Assembly (NCBI RefSeq): GCF_001040945.1 | Contig: NZ_CP011930.1 | Location: 744,001 to 808,000 of the forward strand | From: Herbaspirillum seropedicae | GTDB lineage: Bacteria > Pseudomonadota > Gammaproteobacteria > Burkholderiales > Burkholderiaceae_D | Direction: 5' to 3' | DNA: 64,000 nt | In this document: positions 10,084 through 20,532 of the stretch, piece after piece | Numbering within the stretch: the stretch's first letter is position 1 | Layout of the letters: each line of letters starts with the position of its first letter | Made by a program: the position numbers and the translations under genes | The notes under the pieces: generated by a model | Seen by the model: the letters and a program-made list of their open reading frames with translations, nothing else | What the model was told of the DNA's origin: nothing | Database searches by the model: none

Positions 10084-10782
10084 TTAGTTCAGGCGGAAGG
10101 CCAGGCTGCCTACGGTGCTGACGGTAATGGCCTTGCCATTCTCGATGTAGGGCTTGAAGACGGCGCGCATGATGGCGTTGCGGGCGGCGTCGTCCAGCCG
10201 TGAATAACCCGAGGACTTGGTGATCTCGACCTTCTCGGCGCGGCCGCTGGTGTTGACGGTCACGCGGAATTCCACCACGCCTTCCTCGCCCATGCGGCGC
10301 GAGACGCTGGGATAGGTCGGGTTGGGGCGTTCGATGTATTCGATGCCGGAGGTGATCTGCTTGGGCAGCACCGGTCCGGGCGGCGCGGCGGGCGCCGGGG
10401 TCGGCTCGGCGGCCACCTGTGGCGCCGGGGCGGCAGGCTGCGGCGGTTGCGGCGGCGCCGTGATGGCCGTGGGAGCGGGCGTTTCGGTGACCGGGATGGG
10501 TTTGGGCGGCGTCACCGCCTTCTTGACGATCTTCACTTCCTTGGGCGGCGCCGGTTGGGCCTTGGGCGGGGCCGGCTCAGGTGCTTTCTCGGGAACGATG
10601 AAGGTGGCGATCACTTCCTTGGGCACGGCATTGACGGCCTGCTTGACCAGGCCGCTTTGCAGCGCCCAGAAAAAAGCGATATGCAACAGGATGATCAGGC
10701 CCAGGGGGCCAATCTTGCGTGCCTGGCGCATCAGTGCGCTGGGTGGGGACATGCTCATGAGTAAGGGGGACGTGGCGTTCAT
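10084..10782 (-). CDS. tonB: Energy transducer TonB
   Basis: TonB carries energy from ExbBD in the inner membrane to outer-membrane receptors for siderophores, heme or metals. The 232-residue protein has a membrane helix at about 27-43. It is followed by a long Pro/Ala-rich periplasmic spacer (about 65-145) with PEPAPPK and TPPKPIP repeats, and a C-terminal TonB domain (YPSVSRRMGEEGVVEFRV ... SGYSRLDDAARNAI). In-frame ATGs at 10758 and 10752 are alternative starts, and no strong ribosome binding site decides between them. It starts 9 nt after the bfd stop, so the two are cotranscribed. Confidence 0.94.
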   Translation of the reverse strand: MNATSPLLMSMSPPSALMRQARKIGPLGLIILLHIAFFWALQSGLVKQAVNAVPKEVIATFIVPEKAPEPAPPKAQPAPPKEVKIVKKAVTPPKPIPVTETPAPTAITAPPQPPQPAAPAPQVAAEPTPAPAAPPGPVLPKQITSGIEYIERPNPTYPSVSRRMGEEGVVEFRVTVNTSGRAEKVEITKSSGYSRLDDAARNAIMRAVFKPYIENGKAITVSTVGSLAFRLN

Positions 10783-10791
10783 TGATCTGGT

Positions 10792-11019
10792 TCAGGCGGC
10801 AGCCAGCGACGGGTGGAAGACCACCGGCCGCACGCCCTGTTGTGTTTGACGTGCGCTGCTGAGGCATTCACGCAAGACGTTCTTGGCGCAGGAATGGCAT
10901 TTGCCGCAGCAAGTGCCAACGCCGAGCTGCTTGCGCAACTCGGCCATGGATGTCATGCCTGCATCGACCGCCTGATGGATCTTTCCCTCGGAGATGTTGT
11001 TACAAACACATACGATCAT
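10792..11019 (-). CDS. bfd: Bacterioferritin-associated ferredoxin
   Basis: This 75-residue [2Fe-2S] protein binds bacterioferritin and reduces its core to free iron under iron starvation. The four cluster ligands are visible as Cys4 and Cys6 (MIVCVCNN) and Cys38 and Cys41 (TCCGKC), the BFD-like spacing. The frame extends to 11043, but the ATG at 11019 gives the usual MIVCVCNNIS start. It sits in the middle of the hemP-tonB operon while its partner bfr lies just beyond the exbD terminator, which fits opposite regulation by iron. An extra tail after residue 55 is not conserved in E. coli Bfd (from memory). Confidence 0.94.
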   Translation of the reverse strand: MIVCVCNNISEGKIHQAVDAGMTSMAELRKQLGVGTCCGKCHSCAKNVLRECLSSARQTQQGVRPVVFHPSLAAA

Positions 11020-11049
11020 TGTACGCCTCGCTGCCTGCTTCAACAGGCC

Positions 11050-11376
11050 CTATGCGGATCTCGCTCCTGCAACCATGCGCGAGAAGAAATTGAATTTTTC
11101 CGGCGGCGGCATCGTCCGCTCCACTACGGTGGCCCACTGTTCCGACAGTTGCTGGCACGTCGCCCGCAAGACCGGCGCCAGGTTGGGCAGTTCCGCCAAG
11201 GCCTTCAGGTGCCTCTCGATGACCGAGGCCAGTTTCACGCAGCTCTGCGTTTCCTGGCTGTTGTTGGCGGTGTAGTGCGACATCAGATGCAGTACGGCGG
11301 AAACCAGAAGTTCAGGTTGTGCCGGCGCGCCGTTGGGTTCCACGAATGCGGACGTCATGTTGTCGGTAACCATCAA
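11050..11376 (-). CDS. Unknown protein in the iron operon (between hemP and bfd)
   Basis: I do not recognise this 108-residue protein. It has no signal peptide or membrane helix and appears mostly helical, with a pattern LVSAVLHLMSHYTANN, then CVKLASVIERHLKALAEL, then LRATCQQLSEQWATVVE. Two cysteines (in QSCVKL and RATCQQ) do not form a known cluster motif. The start may be the ATG at 11376 or at 11373. Gaps of 90 nt to hemP and 30 nt to bfd, with no terminator between, place it in the Fur-controlled operon. A cytosolic role in heme or iron handling is only inferred from position. Confidence 0.8.
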   Translation of the reverse strand: MMVTDNMTSAFVEPNGAPAQPELLVSAVLHLMSHYTANNSQETQSCVKLASVIERHLKALAELPNLAPVLRATCQQLSEQWATVVERTMPPPEKFNFFSRMVAGARSA

Positions 11377-11466
11377 ACTCTCCTCACTAGGCTAGCTTGG
11401 CTGGCGACGCGTCTGACGATCAACGCTGGCTGGCCTGTTTATCCACCTGGTCTGATACCGGACGGC

Positions 11467-11655
11467 TCAGGCCGTCAGGATCAGCTTGTTCAACTGGGTC
11501 AGTCGCAACTTGTAGATGCGACCACCGTGATCGATCTCCAGTTCACGCATCTGACGGAACAGGTCCGTGCTCTTGATGCGGGTGATCGGCGTTCCGTTGG
11601 CGGTGGTGCCGGGCTTGTTGCGACGTTCCATGCTGTGGTCGTTCAGTTGGCTCAT
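11467..11655 (-). CDS. hemP: Hemin uptake protein HemP
   Basis: This 62-residue protein of the HemP/HmuP family is found first in heme or iron uptake operons. In other proteobacteria HmuP is reported to activate hemin receptor genes. The conserved C-terminal core is visible as IKSTDLFRQMREL, then HGGRIYKLRLT and LNKLILTA. The ATG at 11655 is preceded by a near-perfect GGAGGTGATT ribosome binding site, so it is preferred to the start at 11664. Two candidate Fur boxes lie within 110 nt upstream. No heme receptor gene is adjacent. Confidence 0.9.
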   Translation of the reverse strand: MSQLNDHSMERRNKPGTTANGTPITRIKSTDLFRQMRELEIDHGGRIYKLRLTQLNKLILTA

Positions 11656-11673
11656 TACAATCACCTCCTATTA

Positions 11674-11692
11674 AATGCGAACAATTCTTATT
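11674..11692 (-). promoter_or_regulatory. Candidate Fur box proximal to hemP
   Basis: AATGCGAACAATTCTTATT on the plus strand is an imperfect palindrome close to the betaproteobacterial Fur consensus (AATG-AA-ATT-T-ATT). It lies 19 nt before the hemP start, where binding would block transcription. Confidence 0.65.
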
Positions 11693-11741
11693 TAGATTAT
11701 TTGCCATTTGCGGCTGGATTGCAAGCCCTTTTATCGGTGTG

Positions 11742-11760
11742 ATTGATAATTTTTATCATT
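11742..11760 (-). promoter_or_regulatory. Second candidate Fur box upstream of hemP
   Basis: ATTGATAATTTTTATCATT contains TGATAA and TTATCA arms, a good match to the GATAAT-ATTATC Fur palindrome. It is about 90 nt before hemP. Two boxes suggest tight iron repression of the whole hemP-exbD operon. Confidence 0.6.
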
Positions 11761-11820
11761 TGGCTGCAGCGGGGAAACAGTTCCAGCCTACAGGAGCTGT
11801 CAATGTTGCCAAAAAGAAAA

Positions 11821-11848
11821 CGCCCTGTAGCGAAATCGCTGCAGGGCG
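11821..11848 (-). terminator. Intrinsic terminator of mnmA
   Basis: A 12-bp stem with one G-U pair (11821-11832 with 11837-11848, loop AAAT) is followed on the minus strand by TTTTCTTTTT. It lies 27 nt past the mnmA stop. Confidence 0.88.
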
Positions 11849-11874
11849 TCCGATCTGATTGCTGATGGGTAACT

Positions 11875-12981
11875 TCAGTCCGGCAAGGCTCCGTTTTCGA
11901 TGATGCCGCCGCCCAGGCAGACGTCGCCGTCATACAGCACAGCCGACTGGCCTGGGGTGACCGCCCATTGCGGGGTGTCGAAGGCCAGCGAGAAGCTGGC
12001 GCCGGCATCGCTGAAGCCGCAGGGCACATCGGCCTGGCGGTAGCGCGTCTTGGCCGACAGCGCAGCCATTTGCGGGGCATGGCCGGCCACCCAGCTGACC
12101 TGGCCGGCTGACAGGGTGGGCGAGAGCAGCCAGGGATGGTCATGGCCCTGCACGATGTAGAGGGTATTGTTTTCCACATCCTTGCGCGCCACGTACCAGG
12201 CATCGCCATGGCCATCGGCATTCTGGTGCGCCTTGAGGCCGCCGATGCCGATGCCCTTGCGCTGGCCCAGCGTGTAGAACGACAGTCCCACATGTTCGCC
12301 CACGGTCTGGCCGTCGGCGGTCTTGATCGGGCCCGGCTTGTAGGAGAGGTAGCGGTTCAGGAATTCGCGGAAGGGGCGCTCGCCGATGAAGCAGATGCCG
12401 GTCGAGTCCTTCTTCTTGGCATTGGGCAGCTGCAGCTGCTCGGCGATCCTGCGCACCTCGGTCTTGTGGATCTCGCCCAAGGGGAAGACGGTGCGCGAGA
12501 GCTGTTCCTGGTTCAGGCGATGCAGGAAATAGCTCTGGTCCTTGCTGGCGTCGAGCGCCTTGAGCAGCTGGAAGTCGCCCTGCGGACCCTGGCGCACGCG
12601 GGCGTAGTGGCCGGTGGCGATCAGGTCGGCGCCCAGCTTCATGGCGTGGTCGAGGAAGGCCTTGAACTTGATCTCGGCATTGCACAGCACGTCCGGGTTG
12701 GGCGTGCGGCCGGCCTGGTATTCGCGCAGGAATTCGGCGAAGACGCGGTCCTTGTATTCAGAAGCGAAGTTTACTGCTTCGATATCCACGCCCACCACAT
12801 CGGCGACGCTGACCGCGTCGATCCAGTCTTCACGGGTGGAGCAGTATTCCGAATCGTCGTCATCTTCCCAGTTCTTCATGAACAGGCCGATGACCTCATA
12901 TCCCTGTTCCTTCAGCAGCCACGCCGAGACCGACGAATCCACGCCGCCCGACATGCCGATGACCACTCTTTTCTTGCTCAT
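11875..12981 (-). CDS. mnmA: tRNA-specific 2-thiouridylase MnmA
   Basis: MnmA adds sulphur to the wobble uridine of tRNA-Lys, -Glu and -Gln using ATP and a persulphide relay. The 368 residues match the family. The PP-loop motif [12 protein letters not shown] is at residues 9-20. The two catalytic cysteines lie in VLCNAEIKF and [18 protein letters not shown] and NKDQSYFL-type (here SKDQSYFL) segments are also present. The ATG at 12981 is preceded by a Nudix hydrolase gene 39 nt upstream, a pairing common in proteobacteria. Confidence 0.96.
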   Translation of the reverse strand: MSKKRVVIGMSGGVDSSVSAWLLKEQGYEVIGLFMKNWEDDDDSEYCSTREDWIDAVSVADVVGVDIEAVNFASEYKDRVFAEFLREYQAGRTPNPDVLCNAEIKFKAFLDHAMKLGADLIATGHYARVRQGPQGDFQLLKALDASKDQSYFLHRLNQEQLSRTVFPLGEIHKTEVRRIAEQLQLPNAKKKDSTGICFIGERPFREFLNRYLSYKPGPIKTADGQTVGEHVGLSFYTLGQRKGIGIGGLKAHQNADGHGDAWYVARKDVENNTLYIVQGHDHPWLLSPTLSAGQVSWVAGHAPQMAALSAKTRYRQADVPCGFSDAGASFSLAFDTPQWAVTPGQSAVLYDGDVCLGGGIIENGALPD

Positions 12982-13020
12982 GTTCTATCCGTTCTATGCG
13001 CGCAGCCGCGCCGCTGCTGC

Positions 13021-13518
13021 TTATTGATCCTGATCCGCCAAGGGTCCGATCGCGCTGGGATCGGTATGCACCAGTTCCAGCGGCGCCCGCTGGCCGGCCA
13101 GGTAGTCGTCCACGCAACGCAGCACCAGCGGGCTGCGGTGGCGTTGGGCGCAGGCCGCCAGTTCCTCGCGCGTCATCCAGACAGCGCGCAGGATGCCCTC
13201 ATCCAGCGCCCGTTCGAGCGGCTCGCCCACCGTGCCGGCGAAGGCGAAGCGCAGGTAGGTGGCCGACAGGCCGCCGCGCGAGGACGACACGTTGCGTGAA
13301 AGATAAGTGCCCACCAGCGCCGTTGGCGTGAAGACGTGCGCCGATTCTTCCAGCGCCTCGCGCACGGCCGCGTCGACCAGGGACTCGCCCGGTTCCAGGT
13401 GGCCGGCCGGCTGGTTGATGCGCAAGCCGCCCGCGCTATGCTCTTCCACCATCAGGAAGCGGCCGCCGCGCTCGATGATGGCGGCCACGGTGACAGAGGG
13501 TTTCCAGACTTCAGACAT
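13021..13518 (-). CDS. Nudix hydrolase (NudJ-like)
   Basis: This 165-residue Nudix enzyme hydrolyses a nucleoside diphosphate-linked compound. The Nudix box is complete at about residues 39-61 (G-HLEPG-E then REALEES), with the catalytic glutamates present. The preceding RINQPAGHLEPGESL and the following GTYLSRN fit the NudJ (phosphatase, HMP-PP or thiamine-PP active) subgroup, but the substrate is not proven. It is upstream of mnmA in the same direction, 39 nt apart, and divergent from the transhydrogenase genes. It is somewhat longer than E. coli NudJ (153). Confidence 0.88.
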   Translation of the reverse strand: MSEVWKPSVTVAAIIERGGRFLMVEEHSAGGLRINQPAGHLEPGESLVDAAVREALEESAHVFTPTALVGTYLSRNVSSSRGGLSATYLRFAFAGTVGEPLERALDEGILRAVWMTREELAACAQRHRSPLVLRCVDDYLAGQRAPLELVHTDPSAIGPLADQDQ

Positions 13519-13682
13519 TGATGACCTCGTGAATCCGGCATTTTACCCTGTCGCCGCCGACTCTTCAGCGCAAAGCCCCGCTGCGGGCCGCGGGCGCCTT
13601 GTCCGCCGAAGCCGTAAATCTGTCGGCGGGCAAGACGAGTCGTGTAAGATCGCGGTAAGAATTCAACAACAAGGAGCTTCGC

Positions 13683-14798
13683 ATGAGGATTGGGATTCCC
13701 GCCGAAAGCCGGGACGGAGAAACGCGGGTCGCGGCGACCCCGGAAACCGTCAAGAAGCTGGTTGCCGCAAAGCACGAAGTGATGGTCCAGTCCGCCGCAG
13801 GCCTGAAGTCCAGCATTCCCGATGAGGCCTTTGTCGCCGTCGGCGCCAGCATCGGCAGCGCCGACGCCGTCTTTACCGCGGAAATCCTCCTCAAGGTGCG
13901 CGCCCCTGACCAGGCCGAACGCGCCCGCATCAAGCCTGGCACCGTCGTCATCGGCATGCTCAACCCCTTCGACGCCGACAACATCGCCGCCATGGCGGCC
14001 GCCGGCCTCACCGCCTTCGCCCTGGAAGCGGCGCCTCGCACCACCCGGGCGCAGTCCATGGACGTGCTGTCCTCGCAGGCCAACATTGCCGGCTACAAGG
14101 CCGTGCTCATGGCCGCCAATACCTACCAGCGCTTCATGCCCATGCTTATGACCGCTGCGGGCACCGTCAAGGCAGCCCGCATGCTCATCATGGGCGCCGG
14201 CGTGGCCGGCCTGCAGGCCATCGCGACGGCCAAGCGGCTGGGCGCGGTGATCGAAGCCTCCGACGTGCGCCCGGCCGTGAAGGAGCAGATCGAGTCGCTG
14301 GGCGCCAAATTCCTCGACGTGCCCTTCCTGACCGAGGAAGAAAAAGAGATCGCCCAAGGCGTGGGCGGCTATGCCCGCCCCATGCCGCCGGACTGGATGA
14401 AGCGCCAGGCCGAACTGGTCCACGAACGCGCCAAACAGGCCGACATCATCATCACCACCGCCCTGATCCCCGGCCGCAAGGCGCCGGTGCTGATCAGCGA
14501 AGACACGGTCAAGGCCATGAAGCCCGGTTCGGTGATCCTGGACATGGCGGTCGACCAGGGCGGCAACTGTCCTTTGTCGGAACCCGGCAAGACTGTCATC
14601 AAGCATGGCGTGCACATCATCGGCGAAGGCAACCTGGCGGCCCTGGTGGCGGCCGATGCCTCGGCGCTGTATGCGCGCAACGTGCTGGATTTCCTGAAAC
14701 TGATCATCGATGCCGAAGGCAAGCTGGTCATCAACAGGGAAGACGATATCGTCGCGGCCACGCTGCTCTGCCAGGGCGGCGAGATCCTGCGCAAATGA
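13683..14798 (+). CDS. pntAA: NAD(P) transhydrogenase subunit alpha, part 1 (NAD-binding domain I)
   Basis: This 371-residue soluble domain I binds NAD(H) in the proton-translocating transhydrogenase, which uses the proton gradient to make NADPH from NADH. It starts [26 protein letters not shown], typical of the alanine dehydrogenase/PNT N-terminal domain. The Rossmann loop is [13 protein letters not shown], and the mobile loop and RQD-type region are represented by [24 protein letters not shown] of the ribosome binding site AAGGAG is 6 nt before the ATG. It ends before the membrane part, which is a separate gene downstream, so the alpha subunit is split. panD lies between. Confidence 0.94.
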   Translation: MRIGIPAESRDGETRVAATPETVKKLVAAKHEVMVQSAAGLKSSIPDEAFVAVGASIGSADAVFTAEILLKVRAPDQAERARIKPGTVVIGMLNPFDADNIAAMAAAGLTAFALEAAPRTTRAQSMDVLSSQANIAGYKAVLMAANTYQRFMPMLMTAAGTVKAARMLIMGAGVAGLQAIATAKRLGAVIEASDVRPAVKEQIESLGAKFLDVPFLTEEEKEIAQGVGGYARPMPPDWMKRQAELVHERAKQADIIITTALIPGRKAPVLISEDTVKAMKPGSVILDMAVDQGGNCPLSEPGKTVIKHGVHIIGEGNLAALVAADASALYARNVLDFLKLIIDAEGKLVINREDDIVAATLLCQGGEILRK

Positions 14799-14883
14799 AT
14801 CTGCCGCCCCGGGTCGGCAGAAAACCCGGGCGTTTTCAGCCCCACCAAGCCCATCAATTTCGGAATCAAGAAGGAAGAAGTAC

Positions 14884-15246
14884 ATGCAACGCATCATGCT
14901 GCGCGCGAAGATCCATCGCGCCTCGGTCACCCAGTGCGACCTGAACTACGAAGGCTCCTGCGGAATCGACGAAGACCTGCTGGAAGCCGCCGACATCCGC
15001 GAGTTCGAGAAGATCGAACTCTACAACGTCAACAACGGCGAACGTTTTTCCACCTACGCCATCCGCGGCAAGCGCGGCAGCGGCGAGATCTCGCTCAACG
15101 GCGCGGCCGCCCGCCTGGCGCACCTGGGCGATCTGCTCATCATCTGCACCTATGCGCCGATGAGCGATGAAGAAGTCGCTACCTACAAGCCCAAGGTGGT
15201 CTTCGTGGACGACAAGAACCGCATCACCAGCCTCAAAGCGATCTGA
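14884..15246 (+). CDS. panD: Aspartate 1-decarboxylase (pyruvoyl enzyme)
   Basis: PanD decarboxylates L-aspartate to beta-alanine for pantothenate and CoA synthesis. The 120 residues match the family. The self-cleavage site Gly-Ser is visible in NYEGSCGID (Gly24-Ser25), with the N-terminal [12 protein letters not shown] and the active-site segment [13 protein letters not shown]. The ATG at 14884 is preceded by AAGGAAGAAG. It is inserted between the two halves of the transhydrogenase alpha subunit, with gaps of 85 and 70 nt and no terminator, so it should be cotranscribed. No panB or panC is nearby. Confidence 0.95.
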   Translation: MQRIMLRAKIHRASVTQCDLNYEGSCGIDEDLLEAADIREFEKIELYNVNNGERFSTYAIRGKRGSGEISLNGAAARLAHLGDLLIICTYAPMSDEEVATYKPKVVFVDDKNRITSLKAI

Positions 15247-15316
15247 CCCTCACCAAGAACCGTTCGGCCCGCTTGTAGCAGTTTTACCGGCGGACCGCAC
15301 AACAAGGAGGAACACC

Positions 15317-15627
15317 ATGGAAGTCAGCCATACCATCATCAACCTGATCATCTTCGTGCTGGCCATCTACGTCGGCTACCACGTGGTCTGGACCGTGACC
15401 CCGGCCCTGCATACGCCCCTGATGGCGGTGACCAATGCCATCTCGGCCATCATCATCATCGGCGCCATGCTGGCCGCTGGCCTCACTGAAGGACCGGTGG
15501 GTCGCATCGCCGGCACGCTGGCCGTGGCGCTGGCGGCGGTCAATGTGTTCGGCGGCTTCATGGTGACCCAGCGCATGCTGGAAATGTTCAAGAAGAAAGA
15601 GCCCAAGGCCAAGTCGGGAGAACAAGC

Positions 15628-15631
<4 letters not shown>
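15317..15631 (+). CDS. pntAB: NAD(P) transhydrogenase subunit alpha, part 2 (membrane domain)
   Basis: This 104-residue membrane protein corresponds to the C-terminal four-helix part of E. coli PntA. Hydrophobic helices are near residues 6-30, 35-55 and 60-82 (IINLIIFVLAIYVGYHVVW, LMAVTNAISAIIIIGAML, IAGTLAVALAAVNVFGGF). The PALHTPLMAVTNAISAI stretch is the family signature. A strong AAGGAGG lies 6 nt before the ATG. Its stop overlaps the pntB start by 4 nt, so the two are translationally coupled. Confidence 0.95.
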
Positions 15632-17067
<1,436 letters not shown>

Positions 17068-17094
17068 GTTTCGTCTGCTCCAGCAGAAATGACA

Positions 17095-17123
17095 ACGGGC
17101 TGCGCAGTGATTGCGTAGCCCGT
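17095..17123 (+). terminator. Intrinsic terminator of the pnt operon
   Basis: A 12-bp stem with one G-U pair (17095-17106 with 17112-17123) is followed by TTTCCTTTGCTT. It begins 27 nt past the pntB stop. Confidence 0.8.
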
Positions 17124-17157
17124 TTTCCTTTGCTTCCGCAGAAGCGCAGAGCGGCGC

Positions 17158-17805
17158 TTACTTGGTGCCGAAAATACGATCCCCGGCATCGCCCAGGCCC
17201 GGCACGATGTAGGCATCCTCATCCAGGTGCGAATCCAGCGAAGCGACGTAGAGCTTGACGTCGGGGTGGGCATCGGCAAACACCTGCACGCCTTCCGGCG
17301 CCGCCACCAGCGCCACGAACATGATATGCGAGGCTGGCACGCCGCGCTTCTTCAAGGCGTCCACGGCATAGACGGCCGAGTTGCCGGTGGCGACCATGGG
17401 GTCGCACAGGATCATGATGCGATCCTGCAGGTCCGGCAGGCGCACCAGGTATTCCACCGGCTGGTGGTTCTGGTCGCGGTAGACGCCGATATGGCCCACG
17501 CGCGCCGAGGGGATCAGTTCCAGGAGGCCATCGCTCATGCCCACGCCCGCGCGCAGCACCGGCACCACGGCCAGCTTCTTGCCGGCGATCACCGGGGCTT
17601 CATAGGTCACCAGCGGGGTCTCGATGGTCTCGGTGGTCAGCGGCAGGTCGCGGGTGATCTCGTAACCCATCAGCAGCGTGATCTCGCGCAGCAGGTCGCG
17701 GAAGGTGCGCGTGGAGGTGCGCTTGTCGCGCATGTGCGAGAGCTTGTGCTGGATCAGCGGGTGGTCGAGGATGAAGAGATTCTTGAAGCGCGGGTCTTGT
17801 TTCAT
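17158..17805 (-). CDS. upp: Uracil phosphoribosyltransferase
   Basis: Upp salvages uracil by joining it to PRPP to give UMP. The 215 residues are within the family range. The PRPP-binding motif appears as [15 protein letters not shown], with the uracil-binding C-terminal segment [17 protein letters not shown]. The N-terminus [19 protein letters not shown] is typical. It is convergent with pntB and lies 123 nt behind the UbiH-type gene. Independent transcription is possible. Confidence 0.97.
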   Translation of the reverse strand: MKQDPRFKNLFILDHPLIQHKLSHMRDKRTSTRTFRDLLREITLLMGYEITRDLPLTTETIETPLVTYEAPVIAGKKLAVVPVLRAGVGMSDGLLELIPSARVGHIGVYRDQNHQPVEYLVRLPDLQDRIMILCDPMVATGNSAVYAVDALKKRGVPASHIMFVALVAAPEGVQVFADAHPDVKLYVASLDSHLDEDAYIVPGLGDAGDRIFGTK

Positions 17806-17928
17806 GGCAAATGCAGATCTGCTGGATGGAATGCTGGGTGGAGCGGCGGACGCCGCAAGTCAGCATTGTCGCATTTCCTGACCGCCTGCGCGACGACAGG
17901 ACGTCGCGCAACTGCAGCATTATTCACC

Positions 17929-19077
17929 TCATCGGCGACCGAACATCATGTGCTCGGCCAGCAGGCCGCGCGCCCCGGGGAGCAGGTCGATGGCGCCCAG
18001 CGACAGGCCCAGTGCCGCTTGCAGGGGAGAACCCTGGGGCGAGCCGGCAAAGATGCGGGCCATCAGGTCGGTCAGTCGGATGGTCAGGCTGCGATCCTGG
18101 CCGCGCTGGCGCTCGAAGGCCTGCAAGGCCTGGGGGGAGATCTCCCGCGCCAGCACATCGGCCAGCACGCGGGCGTCACGCAGGCCCAGGTTCAGGCCCT
18201 GGCCGGCCACCGGGTGCAGGGTCTGGGCGGCATTGCCGATGGCCACCACGCGCCGGCTCTGGCCGGGGCGGGCGTTCAAGCCCAGCGGGAAGGCGTGGCG
18301 CGGGCTGATACGGGTAAAGCGGCCCACCCGTTCGCCGAAGGTGCGCTGCAAGGCCGCCAGGAAGCCGGCATCCTCCAGCGCCATCAATTGTTCGCCGGTG
18401 GCCGGGCGCACGCACCACACCAGCGCATAGCCGTCGTCCTGCGGCAGCAGGGCCAGCGGGCCTTCATCGGTGAAACGTTCGAAGGCGCGATGGGCGATCA
18501 CGCCATCGGCCTGCACATGGGCGATGATGCCGAGTTGCTGATAATCGCGCTGCAGGGTCTTGTGCTGCTGCTCGCCGAAGACACCGCCTTCGGCCTGGAT
18601 CACCAGGTGCGCGCGCAGTATGCGGCCATCCTTGAGCGTGACGGCGACGTGCTGGTCTTCTTCCTCGATCTGCTGGGCTTCGGCAGGCCGCATCAGGCTC
18701 AGTCCCAGCGGGGCGATGGCCGAGGCCAGGGCGCGGTTGACTTCGCCATAGCGCGCTACATAGCCCAGCGCGGGCAACTGGTAATCCTTGCGGTCCAGCA
18801 GGGTGCGGCCGAAGTGGCCGCGGCGCGAGACGTGGATCTGTTCGATGGCGGTGGCGCTGCGGCCGATGTCGTCCCAGGCGCCCAGTTCATCGAGGATCTG
18901 GCGGCTGCCGTAGGAGAGGGCGATGGTGCGCGGATCGGCCGCTGCCTGTTCGGGCGACTTCATGTCCACCAGCGCAATGCGTGCGGCAGGCAATTGGCGT
19001 CGGGCCAGCAGGCCGGCCACGCTCTGGCCGACCGGGCCGCCGCCGCAGATGATCAGGTCGAAATCGACGGATTCCAT
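17929..19077 (-). CDS. UbiH/UbiF family FAD-dependent hydroxylase (ubiquinone biosynthesis)
   Basis: This 382-residue flavoprotein monooxygenase belongs to the UbiH/UbiF/VisC family, which hydroxylates the ubiquinone ring precursor. The FAD motif is LIICGGGPVGQS at residues 8-19. The second dinucleotide motif is the TLHPVAGQGLNLGLRDA segment following GNAAQ. Which ring carbon is targeted cannot be told from sequence alone; betaproteobacteria carry different sets of these enzymes. It lies behind pepP in the same direction (108-nt gap), a pepP-ubiH pairing that also exists in E. coli and supports the assignment. Confidence 0.9.
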   Translation of the reverse strand: MESVDFDLIICGGGPVGQSVAGLLARRQLPAARIALVDMKSPEQAAADPRTIALSYGSRQILDELGAWDDIGRSATAIEQIHVSRRGHFGRTLLDRKDYQLPALGYVARYGEVNRALASAIAPLGLSLMRPAEAQQIEEEDQHVAVTLKDGRILRAHLVIQAEGGVFGEQQHKTLQRDYQQLGIIAHVQADGVIAHRAFERFTDEGPLALLPQDDGYALVWCVRPATGEQLMALEDAGFLAALQRTFGERVGRFTRISPRHAFPLGLNARPGQSRRVVAIGNAAQTLHPVAGQGLNLGLRDARVLADVLAREISPQALQAFERQRGQDRSLTIRLTDLMARIFAGSPQGSPLQAALGLSLGAIDLLPGARGLLAEHMMFGRR

Positions 19078-19185
19078 GATGCCGGGAGATGCCTTCTACA
19101 GAAGATTCAGGAAGGCGTCATTGTAGCGGAGCCGCGCCGGCCGGGCTTGATCCGGCGCATGCACGGCCTGCAGAGCTAGGGTGTT

Positions 19186-20532
19186 TCAGCCCTGGCGCAT
19201 CAGCGCTTCGATATCCTCGACCTTGGTCGGCACGCCCGTAGTCAGCAGTTCGCAGCCCGATGGGGTGACATGGGCGTCATCCTCGATGCGGATGCCGATG
19301 TTCCAGAACTGCTCCGGCACGCCCTCGCCCGGACGCACATAGATGCCCGGCTCGATGGTCAGCACCATGCCCGGTTGCAGGGTGCGCCAGGGTTTGCTGC
19401 CGTCGGTCGTGGCGGGGTCGCGGTAGTCGCCCACGTCATGCACGTCCATGCCCAGCCAGTGGCCGGTACGGTGCATGTAGAACTGGCGATAGTCGCCTTT
19501 CTCGATCACATCCTCCAGCGAGCCGACCTTGGACTTGTCCAGCAGGCCGGTATCGAGCATGCCCTGCGCCAGTACGCGTACGGCGGCGTCATGGCCATCC
19601 ATGAAGCGTTTGCCGGGCGCGGTCTCGGCGATGGCAGCGGCCTGTGCGGCCAGCACGATTTCATAGAGCGCCTTCTGCGGGCCGCTGAAGGCGCCATTGG
19701 CCGGGAAGGTGCGGGTGATGTCGGAGGCGTAGCTGTCCAGTTCGCAACCGGCATCGATCAGGACCAGGTCGCCGTCCTTGATCTCGGCGTCACCCGCGCG
19801 ATAGTGCAGCACGCAACTGTTGGCGCCGGTGGCGACGATGGAACCATAGGCCGGGTATTGCGAACCGTTGCGGCGGAATTCGTGCAGCAGTTCGGCTTCC
19901 AGATGGTATTCGCGCAGGCCAGGACGGCAGATGCGCATGGCGCGGCAATGCGCTTCGGCGGAGATGATGCCGGCGCGCTTCATGACGTCGATCTCGTAGG
20001 CGTCCTTGAACAGGCGCATGTCATCCAGCAGCACGCTCACATCGACCACGGCCGCAGGCGCCGACACGCCGCTGCGGGCCAGGGCGCGCACGCCTTGCAG
20101 CCAGCGCTGCAACTGCGCATCGCGCTTGTCATCGTGGCCCAGCGCGTAGTACACGGCGCGGGCGTCGGAGAGCAGGGCGGGCATGCTCTTGTCGAGTTCT
20201 TCGATGGGATGCGCCGCGTCCAGCGCGAACAGTTGCTGTGCGGCCTGCGGACCGTGGCGATAGCCGTCCCAGATCTCGCGTTCCAGGTTCTTGTCGCGAC
20301 AGAACAGGATGCTGCGGTTTTCCTTGCCGGCTACCAGCACAAGAACCGCTTCCGGCTCGGTGAACCCGGTCAGGTAGTAGAAGTAGCTGTCGTGGCGATA
20401 CGGATAATCGGCATCACGGTTGCGCATCACCTCGGGCGCGGTCGGGATGATGGCAACGCCGCCCCCGGCTTGTTGCAGGCTGGCCAGCAGGCGGGCGCGG
20501 CGGGCGGCGAAGGGGGAGGCGTCGAAGCTCAT
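19186..20532 (-). CDS. pepP: Xaa-Pro aminopeptidase (aminopeptidase P)
   Basis: This 448-residue metallopeptidase removes N-terminal residues that precede proline. The dinuclear metal ligands of the pita-bread fold are visible: Asp pair in LIDAGCELDSYASDITRTF, His in HRTGHWLGMDVHDVG, Glu in LTIEPGIY and Glu in IRIEDDAH. The N-terminal AMP_N domain includes NRDADYPYRHDSYFYYLTG. The frame is open to 20598, but the ATG at 20532 gives the family start and overlaps the murU stop by 4 nt, so translation is coupled to murU. Confidence 0.96.
   Translation of the reverse strand: MSFDASPFAARRARLLASLQQAGGGVAIIPTAPEVMRNRDADYPYRHDSYFYYLTGFTEPEAVLVLVAGKENRSILFCRDKNLEREIWDGYRHGPQAAQQLFALDAAHPIEELDKSMPALLSDARAVYYALGHDDKRDAQLQRWLQGVRALARSGVSAPAAVVDVSVLLDDMRLFKDAYEIDVMKRAGIISAEAHCRAMRICRPGLREYHLEAELLHEFRRNGSQYPAYGSIVATGANSCVLHYRAGDAEIKDGDLVLIDAGCELDSYASDITRTFPANGAFSGPQKALYEIVLAAQAAAIAETAPGKRFMDGHDAAVRVLAQGMLDTGLLDKSKVGSLEDVIEKGDYRQFYMHRTGHWLGMDVHDVGDYRDPATTDGSKPWRTLQPGMVLTIEPGIYVRPGEGVPEQFWNIGIRIEDDAHVTPSGCELLTTGVPTKVEDIEALMRQG

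Noticed and set aside
13452..14930. A 492-codon minus-strand open frame
   Set aside because: It is antisense to pntAA and low-complexity in Gly/Asp/His, with no start signal.
17227..19179. A 650-codon plus-strand open frame
   Set aside because: It is antisense to upp and the UbiH-type hydroxylase and has no recognisable motif or ribosome binding site.
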